Shown here: positions 45,300-54,414 of the stretch, piece by piece
How positions within the stretch are numbered: the stretch's first letter is position 1
Layout of the letters: each line of letters starts with the position of its first letter
From: an uncultured Hyphomicrobiaceae bacterium
Lineage (GTDB): Bacteria; Pseudomonadota; Alphaproteobacteria; Rhizobiales; CAMYJA01
Assembly: GCA_947258705.1 (NCBI GenBank)
Contig: CAMYJA010000006.1
Location: forward strand, 1-64,000
Direction: 5' to 3'
DNA length: 64,000 bases
Notes under the pieces: model-generated
What the model saw: the letters and a program-made list of their open reading frames with translations, nothing else
What the model was told of the DNA's origin: nothing
Database searches by the model: none
Position numbers and translations under genes: made by a program

Positions 45300-46016
45300 A
45301 TGCGCGATCAACATAAAATCTGCGTCGTCATTCCGGCGCTGAATGAAGCCAGGGCCATCGGGCGGGTGCTCGACGACATACCCGGATGGGTGGATGAAAT
45401 TGTTGTCGCGGACAATGGGTCCACGGACGATACGCCAAAGGTCGCCGCCGAGCATGGTGCGCGGGTCGTGCATGAACCAAAGCGCGGTTACGGGGCGGCC
45501 TGCCTGGCCGGGTTGGCAGCCCTGGGCGCCGGTTCTGAAGCGTGCGATATTATTGTTTTCATAGACGGGGATTACAGCGATCACCCTGAGGAAATGGACC
45601 AGATTGTCGAGCCCATCCTGCGCGACAGTGCCGATCTCGTTATTGGTTCGCGGGTGCGCGGCAATCTTTCACCGGGCGCGCTTACACCACAGCAGATCTT
45701 CGGTAACTGGCTTGCTTGCCGCCTCATGGCCTTGTTCTGGAAGGCCGAATTCACGGATCTCGGACCGTTTCGTGCAATCCGTGCGACGTCGCTCGAGGAA
45801 ATCGGGATGGCCGATCAGAATTACGGCTGGACGGTCGAGATGCAGATCAAGGCTTTGCGCCACGGTTTGCGATGCACGGAGATACCGGTGAGTTACCGGG
45901 CCCGCATCGGCGTTTCAAAAGTCTCAGGAACGCTCAAGGGAACGATACTGGCAGGCTATACAATTTTGCGGGTGATCGGTCAGTCGGCGTGGAATTCACG
46001 CAAAAACAGGCTCTAA
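45300..46016 (+). CDS. Glycosyltransferase family 2 (polyprenyl-phosphate mannosyltransferase-like)
   Basis: A 238-residue GT-A enzyme with VVIPALNEARAIGRVLDDIP, the nucleotide site VADNGSTDDTPKVA and the metal motif FIDGDYSDHPEEM. No C-terminal membrane domain is present, as in dolichol-phosphate-mannose synthase-like soluble types. It probably makes the lipid-linked sugar used by the membrane transferase encoded just before it. It is the last gene of the cluster and converges on the rhodanese gene. Confidence 0.85.
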   Translation: MRDQHKICVVIPALNEARAIGRVLDDIPGWVDEIVVADNGSTDDTPKVAAEHGARVVHEPKRGYGAACLAGLAALGAGSEACDIIVFIDGDYSDHPEEMDQIVEPILRDSADLVIGSRVRGNLSPGALTPQQIFGNWLACRLMALFWKAEFTDLGPFRAIRATSLEEIGMADQNYGWTVEMQIKALRHGLRCTEIPVSYRARIGVSKVSGTLKGTILAGYTILRVIGQSAWNSRKNRL

Positions 46017-46027
46017 TCAATACAGCT

Positions 46028-46630
46028 TCAATTGGGAAGTCCGGTTCGGGCCAGATCCTTGCGATCGATCAATTTTCCCCAATGGCTGTCATAAGGATGA
46101 ACATAGGATGTATCTCCCTTGGCATTGACCAGACCGCGTTTCTCATTGTGCCAGGCAAATATGCCGCCGTTCAGATTCATGACCTCTGCGGCGCCGCGTT
46201 CGAGCAAACCCTTCTGCACCCGTGCCGCCATGATTGAACTCCTGACGCCAACCGAGCAGTAGAAGACAACTTTCTTGCCTTTGACCTTGTCGCCATGTTC
46301 ACGAAGAAAGGTCCAACCCCAGCTTGAAGGAGAGATGCGGATGGCGCCGGGAATACGGCTCACATTGAACTCGGATTCTTCGCGCACATCGAACAGCAGT
46401 GTCTCGCCTTTGCCCTCAAGAGTTTCCGCCAATTCGGCGGTTTCCATGTGTTTGACGCCTTTATAGTCCCGGACTACCTGGTCTTTCACGGATTGCAGGT
46501 TAAAGGCTTCGGCCAGCACTGATTGTGGGGCAATTGCTGCGCCGATTAGCAAGATAAACACGGTCAAGCCGGCTGCGATTGCCTTTGTTGCTGATCCGTA
46601 AAGCGTTCCGCGTTGTCTCATCATATGCAT
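46028..46630 (-). CDS. Periplasmic rhodanese-domain sulfurtransferase
   Basis: The 200-residue protein has a hydrophobic N-terminal export signal (ITVFILLIGAAIAPQSVLAEA follows residue 20) and a single rhodanese domain (LLFDVREESEFNVSRIPGAI) with the active-site loop YCSVGVRSS, so the catalytic Cys is intact. After the domain it continues with a short conserved tail (LINAKGDTSYVHPYDSHWGKL type sequence). It is probably an exported sulfur carrier; its substrate is unknown. It is convergent with the GT2 gene, 11 nt apart. Confidence 0.82.
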   Translation of the reverse strand: MHMMRQRGTLYGSATKAIAAGLTVFILLIGAAIAPQSVLAEAFNLQSVKDQVVRDYKGVKHMETAELAETLEGKGETLLFDVREESEFNVSRIPGAIRISPSSWGWTFLREHGDKVKGKKVVFYCSVGVRSSIMAARVQKGLLERGAAEVMNLNGGIFAWHNEKRGLVNAKGDTSYVHPYDSHWGKLIDRKDLARTGLPN

Positions 46631-46831
46631 CTTCCGTATCTTTCCGGGTGCTTATTAAGTGCCCTATTGTGCCTTTGACCGGCTTTATCTGGTGTCAATG
46701 GCGGAATTTGTCCAGCCCAAACCACTGCAATTTTTAGTGATCCCATGGGGTCAGTCTTTTGCCATCTTTATGTGACTTCATGAGAGGTTCGGGGTGGCAG
46801 TGTAGTTTTATTATTGTGGCTGTATCATTCC

Positions 46832-48013
46832 ATGCCTGATCTAGCATCCCAGAGTAAAAGGAAACGTTCGGACCAAAAGGCTGCGAAACTCAGGACTCGT
46901 AACCGCCGCCTGGATTTGTTTCATGAGCCTTACCGACAGCATATTGCGTCGCTGACCTGTTGTTCTCAGGCGCTCGAGGACCTGTCATCAAGCTTTCCAG
47001 CTCTTCTCTTTGCACTCACAACGAATTATGGAACGCCGAGAAACAGGGCGAAAACTGTCCGGCTTGTCAATGAAGGCGCGCCGCTGAAAAAAGTTGCGGA
47101 TAGCCTTGGGCTGCCGTGGTGGTTGCGCAAAATTCCCGCAGAAGCCTTAATCGAACCGTTTACCGAATTGCCAGACAGTGCCGAGTTCAATCGTCAGATT
47201 ATCAATCTCATCCCAAATACCGATACGGAAGCACGCTATTGGCTGCGCAGGGTCATTTATGCCTACCGGGCCTGCGATGAGGATTATGCCCTTTGGATGG
47301 CGCGGCACAAACGATTTCCATTCCGCGACAGGGCCAGGGAACCACATGTACTGCTCGCGGCCTGGGCGTGGTTCAGCAAGAACAGAGAAACATCCGGTCA
47401 CAAGCTTTTGCGCAAAAGCTGGACAGAAAATATCAGCATGATCAGAGCCTATGACGAAGCGCGTGCATGGGAACGCCGCCTGCGTCTCGCCGCGGCATTG
47501 GGGGAGGGATTGCGCGATACATGGTTTGAAGGCGGAACGGTTCATGGCTATGAGTTTGTCGCACTTCGGACGGTAGAAGACTTTCTCAACGAATCGAGAG
47601 TGATGGGGAATTGCCTCGATCAGTATGGCGATCAGGTTACGCGCGAAAATATCCGCGTCTTCAGCCTCAGGAAATCGGGAAAACATCTGGCTGATGTCGA
47701 AATTGGATATCATGAGGATGATCCGGCCATACCGATGATCGAACAATTGCGAGGGCCAAAGAATAAACGCGCCGCGCCGAAACTCTGGCAGGCTGCCTAT
47801 GCCTGGCTCGGATCTCAAACGATCCGGCCGATCGTGGAGGGCGTGCAGGGGGGCGACAGGATCGGCCAGGAGGTCATCGCATCCGTCTGGAGGCCCTACC
47901 TCAACTCATTACGCGATCCGGAACAAAGGGAAATCGTCGGAAATTTTGCATTCAGCAAGCCTCAGGATCCGGTTATGGATCCGGCCAACGCACTGCTTCA
48001 AACTATTGACTAA
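46832..48013 (+). CDS. PcfJ-like domain protein
   Basis: A 393-residue cytoplasmic protein with the PcfJ signature near the C-terminal third: ESRVMGNCLDQYGDQV followed by RVFSLRKSGKHLADVEIGY and QLRGPKNKRA. The N-terminal ~230 residues are helical and carry no domain I recognise. PcfJ was first named from a conjugative plasmid, but chromosomal copies exist; the activity is unknown. No other plasmid or conjugation gene is nearby. The ATG at 46832 is used instead of the TTG at 46814. Confidence 0.72.
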   Translation: MPDLASQSKRKRSDQKAAKLRTRNRRLDLFHEPYRQHIASLTCCSQALEDLSSSFPALLFALTTNYGTPRNRAKTVRLVNEGAPLKKVADSLGLPWWLRKIPAEALIEPFTELPDSAEFNRQIINLIPNTDTEARYWLRRVIYAYRACDEDYALWMARHKRFPFRDRAREPHVLLAAWAWFSKNRETSGHKLLRKSWTENISMIRAYDEARAWERRLRLAAALGEGLRDTWFEGGTVHGYEFVALRTVEDFLNESRVMGNCLDQYGDQVTRENIRVFSLRKSGKHLADVEIGYHEDDPAIPMIEQLRGPKNKRAAPKLWQAAYAWLGSQTIRPIVEGVQGGDRIGQEVIASVWRPYLNSLRDPEQREIVGNFAFSKPQDPVMDPANALLQTID

Positions 48014-48118
48014 TCGCGCATCCGGCGTCATCACATCCATTCGGGTCCATGCTTCGGCCTGGCTTTAGCGCGCCATATCGGTACGCATCAATTTCAATAC
48101 ATATCGGATTGCGGCGGT

Positions 48119-48733
48119 GTGAATTATTTTGTCACGGGAACGGATACGGATGTCGGCAAGACGATTGCCTCGGCATGGCTTGTCGAAACGCTTGCAGCGG
48201 CTTATTGGAAGCCTGTTCAGAGTGGTTTGGACGGCCTGACGGACTCGCAGGCAATCAGTGATCTTACCTCGCTTCAGGCACCTGATATTCATCCATCGGC
48301 CTATGAACTTCCGGAGCCACTTTCTCCGCATGAATCCGCCCGGCGGGCCGGCGTCACGATCAGCCTTGACCGGTTCGGGCTCCCGGTCTCGCGCAAACCT
48401 CTTATCATCGAGGGCGCAGGTGGTGTTCTGGTGCCGCTCAATGACAATGATCTGATGGTCGACCTGATGGCGCATCTGGCCACGCCTGTCATTCTGGTCT
48501 GCAGGACAGGGCTTGGAACGATCAATCACAGTCTACTCTCGCTTGAAGTACTGCGCGCCCGTGGGATCGACGTCCGCGGCGTCATTCTGAACGGGAAGCC
48601 GGTCGCCCATAATCGGGACGCTATCGCGCGTTATGGCCGGGTCGAAATTATCGCCGAGATCCCTCACCTAGAGCCCTTGACGCGGGAAGCCATTTCCAGC
48701 ATCCCAGCAAATGTGGATCTGAGGTCTTTCTGA
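48119..48733 (+). CDS. bioD: Dethiobiotin synthetase
   Basis: The 204-residue protein starts (GTG) with NYFVTGTDTDVGKTIASAWL, the P-loop of BioD, and has PLIIEGAGGVLVPLND for the substrate and Mg sites. It closes the ureido ring of biotin using ATP, CO2 and diaminopelargonate. It is slightly shorter than E. coli BioD (225). bioA follows after 62 nt; bioB and bioF are not in the window. Confidence 0.92.
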   Translation: MNYFVTGTDTDVGKTIASAWLVETLAAAYWKPVQSGLDGLTDSQAISDLTSLQAPDIHPSAYELPEPLSPHESARRAGVTISLDRFGLPVSRKPLIIEGAGGVLVPLNDNDLMVDLMAHLATPVILVCRTGLGTINHSLLSLEVLRARGIDVRGVILNGKPVAHNRDAIARYGRVEIIAEIPHLEPLTREAISSIPANVDLRSF

Positions 48734-48795
48734 GACCAACCATTGTCCATGATTTATGTCCATAAATTCAATCTTATTCAATTTTAGAGGCGCCA

Positions 48796-50118
48796 ATGAG
48801 CACAGTCCTGGAACTCGACCGCCGTCATGCATGGCATCCCTATACGCAACATGCTCAGGAGAGGGATCCGATTGTCATTTCCAGAGCCAGGGACGCATCG
48901 CTCTTCGATGAGGAAGGGCGCGAAATTCTCGACCTCATCTCCTCATGGTGGACCTGCGGTCATGGCCATAGTCATCCTGAAATCAACAAGGCCTTATGCA
49001 CCCAGGCCAATAATTTCGAACACGCCATGTTTGCCGGCTTTACCCACCGGCCCGCGGCCGAGCTCTCCGCCAGACTGGCGCAAATCCTGCCCGGGACGCT
49101 AAACCGGGTGTTCTTCTCTGATAATGGTTCAACCGCCATCGAAGTCGCTCTGAAGCTCTCCTATCAGTACTGGCGCAATCAGGGCGAGGAAAGGCGCTTG
49201 CGTTTTCTGGCTTTTGACGGCGGCTACCACGGCGACACGTTCGGCGCCATGGCGGTTGGAAAGGGTTCCGGTTTTTTCAGCCTTTTTGACGAACTCATGT
49301 TCAAGGTCACCGCCCTCCCCTTTCCCGATACATGGAGGGGGGATGATGAGATTGCCGCCAAGGAAGCGATTGCGCTCGAGGCGCTGGATCGCGAGCTTGC
49401 AGACGGAGGGATTGATATCTCCGCAATGATTATCGAGCCGTTGCTGCAGGGTGCCGGGGGGATGCGCATGTGCCGTCCCGAATTCTTGCGCCTGGTTACG
49501 GAGCGTGTTCAAGCGGCGGGAATCCCGGTCATATATGACGAGGTTGCCACTGGCTTCGGGAGAACCGGAACCATGTTTGCGCTTGAGCAGGCCGGCGTGA
49601 TCCCGGATATCATATGCCTCTCGAAAGCCCTGACATCGGGATATATGCCGATGTCCGTTACAGTCGCAAAAGACGAAATCTTCGAACATTTTCTGGGTGA
49701 TGATTTTGGCCGGGCGCTCGCGCATGGTCATTCCTTTACCGCCAATCCGCTCGCATGTGCAGTGGCTTTACGTTCTCTTGAGCTGTTTGACGAGGAACAT
49801 ACCCTCAAAAAAATTGCTGCAATTTCTGCGCAGCATGAGCGCTTTCTCGATGAGCGGGAGACGAGCGACAACGTCATCCGGCTCAGATGCCTCGGATCCA
49901 TACTCGCGTTCGATCTCAAGGATGCCGGAGAAGGGTATAAATCGGGGACAAGCGAATTTCTGCGCGATTATTTTCTCCGCCGCGGGCTGAATATCCGACC
50001 ATTGGGATCGACGGTCTATCTGATGCCGCCCTATTGCACCACCGAGAATGAGCTCGAGCGCGCCTATAGCGGCATATTGGATGGTTTGGCGGAACTCGGC
50101 GGCGCGACATCTCCTTAA
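48796..50118 (+). CDS. bioA: Adenosylmethionine-8-amino-7-oxononanoate aminotransferase
   Basis: The 440-residue class III aminotransferase has the typical start RRHAWHPYTQHAQERDPIVI, SSWWTCGHGHSHPEINKAL, the PLP Asp region VIYDEVATGFGRTGTMFA and the PLP Lys in CLSKALTSGYMPMSVTV. It makes diaminopelargonate, the BioD substrate. GAGGCGCC precedes the ATG. It likely shares a transcript with bioD. Confidence 0.95.
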   Translation: MSTVLELDRRHAWHPYTQHAQERDPIVISRARDASLFDEEGREILDLISSWWTCGHGHSHPEINKALCTQANNFEHAMFAGFTHRPAAELSARLAQILPGTLNRVFFSDNGSTAIEVALKLSYQYWRNQGEERRLRFLAFDGGYHGDTFGAMAVGKGSGFFSLFDELMFKVTALPFPDTWRGDDEIAAKEAIALEALDRELADGGIDISAMIIEPLLQGAGGMRMCRPEFLRLVTERVQAAGIPVIYDEVATGFGRTGTMFALEQAGVIPDIICLSKALTSGYMPMSVTVAKDEIFEHFLGDDFGRALAHGHSFTANPLACAVALRSLELFDEEHTLKKIAAISAQHERFLDERETSDNVIRLRCLGSILAFDLKDAGEGYKSGTSEFLRDYFLRRGLNIRPLGSTVYLMPPYCTTENELERAYSGILDGLAELGGATSP

Positions 50119-50229
50119 CCTTGACGACGCTATCAGCCATAACGGCGCTAAAATTATTGACATGATCATCCTGTAGCGTTTTGGATAATTATCAGGCTAT
50201 GTGTAGATTTCAGCGTGGGAGGATTTGTG

Positions 50230-51903
50230 ATGGGGATTGCATTGTTAGATTGGATGCTCGTTAATCTGCGGCAGGCGAAATTGTATGTTCTTCCGATAAG
50301 TCTAGCTCTCGCCCCGGCCATGTTCCTCGCCCCTCCCTTACCGGCCAATGCGCAGACCGCCGCCATGGCACAGGAACCCGTATGCAAGGGGCCGCGATCG
50401 ACGAAACTACGTCCCAAGATCGTCGGCGGATGGCGCGCGGACATCAAACATTGGCCGGGTCAGGTGTCTATTCGGGCGCATAATCCGCTAACCCAGCAAT
50501 CGTTTCATTTTTGCGGCGCTTCGGTGATTTCGCCGCATTGGGTTCTGACTGCGGCGCATTGTTTTTATGGATTCGTGCAGCGGGATACACAACGGAGATA
50601 TTTTATTTCCTTCGACAATGTTCCCTCCGCCAAGAAAATCGGTTTCGAGGGACCAGGCTATCTGGAAGCCGTCATGGGGACAGACGATCTCGACGATATC
50701 GGCCCGGAGAATATCCGCGAGATCGAAAAAATCGTCATTCATGGCGGTTATGAAGACGCACCGCGCACCGGGCATGATATCGCGCTGGTCAAGCTCGACC
50801 GGCCATGGACCGGGCCGATATCGCGGATCTCCGAAAAAGCAGATACGGATCCCGCCACACCGCCGGGGGCCGCCACCATGATTGCCGGATTCGGCGATCA
50901 GGAATGGCAGGCCGGCATTCGCAAATATGCCCGGCAGGGCGGTGGCGCCTTTGCCGCGGGTTCTCCCGCCATGCGCGAAGTCGATTTACCGACCATTCCG
51001 CTCAGACAGTGCCAGAAGCGATATGAGGGAGCTGCGATCGGTGCCGGCCAGATATGCGCGGGTTACGAGGAAGGTAAAAAAGACTCATGCCAGGGTGACA
51101 GCGGCGGGCCGCTCGTGGCTTTCGACCGGGAGGGGTGTCCTTATCAAATCGGCATTGTGAGCTGGGGGGCCAAATGCGCCTCGCCAAAGAGCTACGGGAT
51201 CTATACACGCGTTTCGCATTATATCGACTGGATCAAAAAATATGTGAACGAACCGCTTGTTCCCGCCGATGCACGTGTGATCGCGAAGAACATGGATGCC
51301 TCCTATCAGGTGCCCCTTGCCAAGGGGACCATTGGCGCACTCAAAGGGCTTTTCTCGGGCGCCGGCCATAGGCTGAACGTGGTGCTTGCGCGCAAAAACG
51401 GCGATGCGCCACGATCTTCGGGATTGGAAAAACTCAAACTTGGCGATAATTACGTTGTCCGCCTTTCGAGCAGCGGTTCGGGACGTGTAATTCTTCTGGA
51501 TATGGATGCACGGGGTACCGTGACACAGATTTTTCCCAATAAATTTGTCCGTGGCAGTAAGGTTGCAGCGCTTTCGTCCGGCGAAACCCTGACTATCCCG
51601 GGATCCAATTACGGATTTGACTGGTTCGAGGCGGTCGAGCCTCTTGGCAAAGGGCGCCTTGTTGCGATGCTGGTACCGGACGACTTTCCTTTAAGCGCGC
51701 ATATTGCATCGAAGGACCGGCTCGAGGCCGATCTCGGGCCTGTTGCAAGTCCAAGCAATTATGTACTCAATCTGATTGATCAGATTCATGGGCACATGGC
51801 GAAGTCATCCGGCGATCAGGTTAAACCTGACAAGGTCAATGCCGGATCCGCAAAAGGTGCGTGGGGCCTGAAGGTGATTGATTATGAGATCGTCCTGCGA
51901 TAG
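50230..51903 (+). CDS. Secreted trypsin-like serine protease with C-terminal DUF4384 domain
   Basis: A 557-residue exported protein. Start ATG 50230 has GGAGG at 7-nt spacing. After a signal peptide it shows a trypsin zymogen pattern: PKIVGGWR, so cleavage after Lys would expose IVGG. The S1 triad is His110 (LTAAHC), Asp183 (GHDIALVKL) and Ser291 (CQGDSGGP); Asp285 fits the trypsin specificity pocket (cleavage after Lys/Arg). Residues about 380-480 match DUF4384 (NYVVRLSSSGSGRVILLDMDA), a domain often found with kinases and export systems. S1 proteases of this animal-like type are uncommon in Gram-negatives. Confidence 0.88.
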   Translation: MGIALLDWMLVNLRQAKLYVLPISLALAPAMFLAPPLPANAQTAAMAQEPVCKGPRSTKLRPKIVGGWRADIKHWPGQVSIRAHNPLTQQSFHFCGASVISPHWVLTAAHCFYGFVQRDTQRRYFISFDNVPSAKKIGFEGPGYLEAVMGTDDLDDIGPENIREIEKIVIHGGYEDAPRTGHDIALVKLDRPWTGPISRISEKADTDPATPPGAATMIAGFGDQEWQAGIRKYARQGGGAFAAGSPAMREVDLPTIPLRQCQKRYEGAAIGAGQICAGYEEGKKDSCQGDSGGPLVAFDREGCPYQIGIVSWGAKCASPKSYGIYTRVSHYIDWIKKYVNEPLVPADARVIAKNMDASYQVPLAKGTIGALKGLFSGAGHRLNVVLARKNGDAPRSSGLEKLKLGDNYVVRLSSSGSGRVILLDMDARGTVTQIFPNKFVRGSKVAALSSGETLTIPGSNYGFDWFEAVEPLGKGRLVAMLVPDDFPLSAHIASKDRLEADLGPVASPSNYVLNLIDQIHGHMAKSSGDQVKPDKVNAGSAKGAWGLKVIDYEIVLR

Positions 51904-52361
51904 CTGGTGATTTCCCCTAGGAGCGCGTTATGAACCGGTCAACAGGTTGGCCAACGCTTCGACATGGGTTCTGGGAATGCACTGTCTGTTTTCCTGTTTG
52001 CACTTTCGGGACATCGGGAAGATTTTCTTTCAGCTGATCGCGACCGGCAGCCCCCAGCGCGATTTGTTGACGATTTTCGTCTTGGTCACAGGATCGAGCC
52101 AAACCCCTGGAGACTTGTTGCCCGCAGATTGTATGGCGCGGCGGTAAGGCCGGAGATGTTCCGGATCGAGAACCCGTTAAGGGTTTGTTTTCCATAAGGG
52201 ATGAATGGTCCCAATAGTGCTTTCTGGTGAGTCATCTTTAAGGGCTTCACATGCATGATCGCTGCAAATGATTGTTTCGGTGCGCTTTGCTGCGCGCGAA
52301 ACGAAAGGCGCTTGCGGAAGGGCGTCGAGCGAGATCCAGGAAATGGCCAGTTGGAGACGAC
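51904..52361. other. Intergenic region, no convincing gene
   Basis: Short ORFs overlap in several frames here (for example 51917-52195 minus) but none shows a domain, a good ribosome site or a signal peptide. A decayed gene is possible: short protein-like segments appear in two minus frames. The PL14-like gene's promoter must be near the right end. Confidence 0.3.
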
Positions 52362-53228
52362 ATGAAATTCAATGCACTGACAATCGGACTGAACGTAGTT
52401 GTCCTTGTCATCATTTCTGTAGGGGTGCTGACCCTCGTAAAAAGCGCGTTTACCACTGAGACACTTGCTCCATGCGGTCAGCGCTATGCGACTTTCGTTC
52501 GCTTCCCGGACAGCAATAGCATCGGGCAGGAACTGCGTGACGAGGATCTGTCGATATATCTTGACGACGAAGTTCAGGGTTTGTCGCGGTTTACGCGTGT
52601 TATCCGTCCCCAAAGCGGACATCCCTCCGTCGCTCTTGAAGTCCAAATGCCGCAAGGCTCGCTTAATCCACGGCTGCCGATTGCCCGGAAAGGCGGAATG
52701 GGATTCGCCTGGCGCCCGGCAATCCCTCAATCGGCCACCTCGGCCTGCCTGACATACAAGGTCTGGCTGCCGAAGGGATTCAAATTCGCCTCAGGTGGAA
52801 TCCTTCCCGGTCTTTTTGGCGGAGACGCCCCCAAGCCTGATGGTTATGAGCAAGTAGATGCGGGTTTTTCAAGCCATATTCTATGGGAGCGAAACGGGCA
52901 GGCCAGAGTACGCGCCTTCACATCCGACAATCCATCGAAAAACGGTTCTCAGGTCAGCCTGGGAAAATTGCCATTACCGACCGGTCGGTGGGTTGAACTG
53001 GCGCAGGAAATCAAGCTCAATACGCCGGGAAAAAAGGACGGGAAATTGCGGGTCTGGATAGATGGACAGCTTAAAGCAGAAGCGGTCGATTTGGAATTTC
53101 GAAAATCATCCAAGCATATTGTTGCGGGTGTTTTGGGTGACGTTTTTTATCGCGGCGACAAATTACAGATGGCCGCCCCCAAAGATACCTTCCTGAGGAT
53201 CACACCTTTTGAGCTAAACTGGAACTGA
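52362..53228 (+). CDS. Membrane-anchored PL14-like polysaccharide lyase fold protein
   Basis: The 288-residue protein, starting at ATG 52362 behind GGAG, has one N-terminal membrane helix (ALTIGLNVVVLVIISVGVLTLV) and a jelly-roll-like periplasmic domain. The segment YKVWLPKGFKFASGGILPGLFGG closely resembles the polysaccharide lyase family 14 pattern, and RVWIDGQLKAEAVDLEFR follows. It may bind or cleave an acidic polysaccharide; catalytic residues are not certain from sequence. The polysaccharide cluster lies 6 kb upstream, so a role in the same surface polymer is possible. Confidence 0.65.
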   Translation: MKFNALTIGLNVVVLVIISVGVLTLVKSAFTTETLAPCGQRYATFVRFPDSNSIGQELRDEDLSIYLDDEVQGLSRFTRVIRPQSGHPSVALEVQMPQGSLNPRLPIARKGGMGFAWRPAIPQSATSACLTYKVWLPKGFKFASGGILPGLFGGDAPKPDGYEQVDAGFSSHILWERNGQARVRAFTSDNPSKNGSQVSLGKLPLPTGRWVELAQEIKLNTPGKKDGKLRVWIDGQLKAEAVDLEFRKSSKHIVAGVLGDVFYRGDKLQMAAPKDTFLRITPFELNWN

Positions 53229-53241
53229 AGCTATCCACCTG

Positions 53242-54414
53242 TCAGGCCCAGGGGCCGAGCGGTGGAAACCAGGGGATTTGAACCAGCGGATGGTTCAGCC
53301 AGTTCCACCATTTATAGTTCATGAACTGTCCGACATAGGTCTGGGCGACAAGACCAAACCAGATCGCGGGCAGCAGGATGACGAGAAGGACTGCGCGAAT
53401 TTTCGCTGGGCCCGTCCTTGGCCTGTGTGACCCCAAATCAAAATTCTCTTCAAGCACATAGCCCATTATTCTGGTATCGCCCCAGCCTGTCTCGTCGCGC
53501 AGATAGAGGTCCAGTGCGCTGCGAGCATAAATTCGCGCAGCCCAGGCGCGCAGAGTTAGCAGCGCTGCAAGAATGTAGACGCTTGTCCAGAAATGGTGCG
53601 CACCGATATATTCACCGATCTCTTCCGGCGACATGTCCGATATGCCGGGATTGTAATTCTCGATAAAGACAGGCGCGGCATTGGCCAGGAAAACGGGCAA
53701 CGCCGCGATCACATAAGCTGCACTCAACAGGATATAGCGCCAGCCGGCCGTATGAATGAGCTTTAGAACTCTACCGAAATGAAAGAATGAGGAAATCCTG
53801 CGTTCGAGAGACAGATGGGCGAGCGCCATTGGGAGGTAGCTCAAAGCCATGAGCGAGAGAGCAATTCCGAGAAGTGAAATTGCCGGTCCCGCGAAAGCCT
53901 GCTCGTAGCCTTTCGTGAAAGAGTTCTGCCAACCGCTCCACCAGCCCAAAAACCACAGGGCGCCGAAGGGAAGTGTGAGAACGGCCAGGGCGGTGAGCGA
54001 TTGAAGACCGGCTTTCAGATTGTCCCAAAACCCGCCAAACCTGCTGGCGAGAAAGCCTGCTACGCCTTTTTTTACAGGCGGGCGGGAGGGGCTCTCTCCA
54101 TTGACGGCAAGCCGCATACCGTCGTCAACAAACCAGCCTGGCCAGCCAAAGTGTCGCGGAGGGGTTGCGCGTTCGGGATACGCATCTCCGGGCAGGCGAC
54201 GGCCAAGCCGGGTGATGAAATAATTCGCCGATTTGCGCTCCGTGAATCTCGCGAGCCAGCCAAGCACAATTACGGCGGTGAGCGGTGTTAGCGAGAGGAG
54301 TACGCCCAGAATAAATTTTACGGGTTTTCCGAACGCGCGAAAAATCCGGACACTTCTATTCCATTTTGGCACCGGTCGGGAAGAGGACTCCGCAACGGTC
54401 TCGGCATTGCTCAT
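53242..54414 (-). CDS. Multi-pass membrane protein of unknown function
   Basis: A 390-residue protein with about six or seven predicted membrane helices (for example FILGVLLSLTPLTAVIVLGW and YILLSAAYVIAALPVFLANAA) separated by a hydrophilic loop (about 60-125). No family is recognised. It overlaps the upstream Tat-exported phosphatase-like gene by 4 nt (ATGA), so the two are translated together and probably act together at the inner membrane. Confidence 0.65.
   Translation of the reverse strand: MSNAETVAESSSRPVPKWNRSVRIFRAFGKPVKFILGVLLSLTPLTAVIVLGWLARFTERKSANYFITRLGRRLPGDAYPERATPPRHFGWPGWFVDDGMRLAVNGESPSRPPVKKGVAGFLASRFGGFWDNLKAGLQSLTALAVLTLPFGALWFLGWWSGWQNSFTKGYEQAFAGPAISLLGIALSLMALSYLPMALAHLSLERRISSFFHFGRVLKLIHTAGWRYILLSAAYVIAALPVFLANAAPVFIENYNPGISDMSPEEIGEYIGAHHFWTSVYILAALLTLRAWAARIYARSALDLYLRDETGWGDTRIMGYVLEENFDLGSHRPRTGPAKIRAVLLVILLPAIWFGLVAQTYVGQFMNYKWWNWLNHPLVQIPWFPPLGPWA

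Noticed and set aside
51917-52195. 92-residue minus-strand ORF in the protease/lyase gap
   Set aside because: No ribosome site, domain or plausible composition; overlaps other equally weak ORFs.
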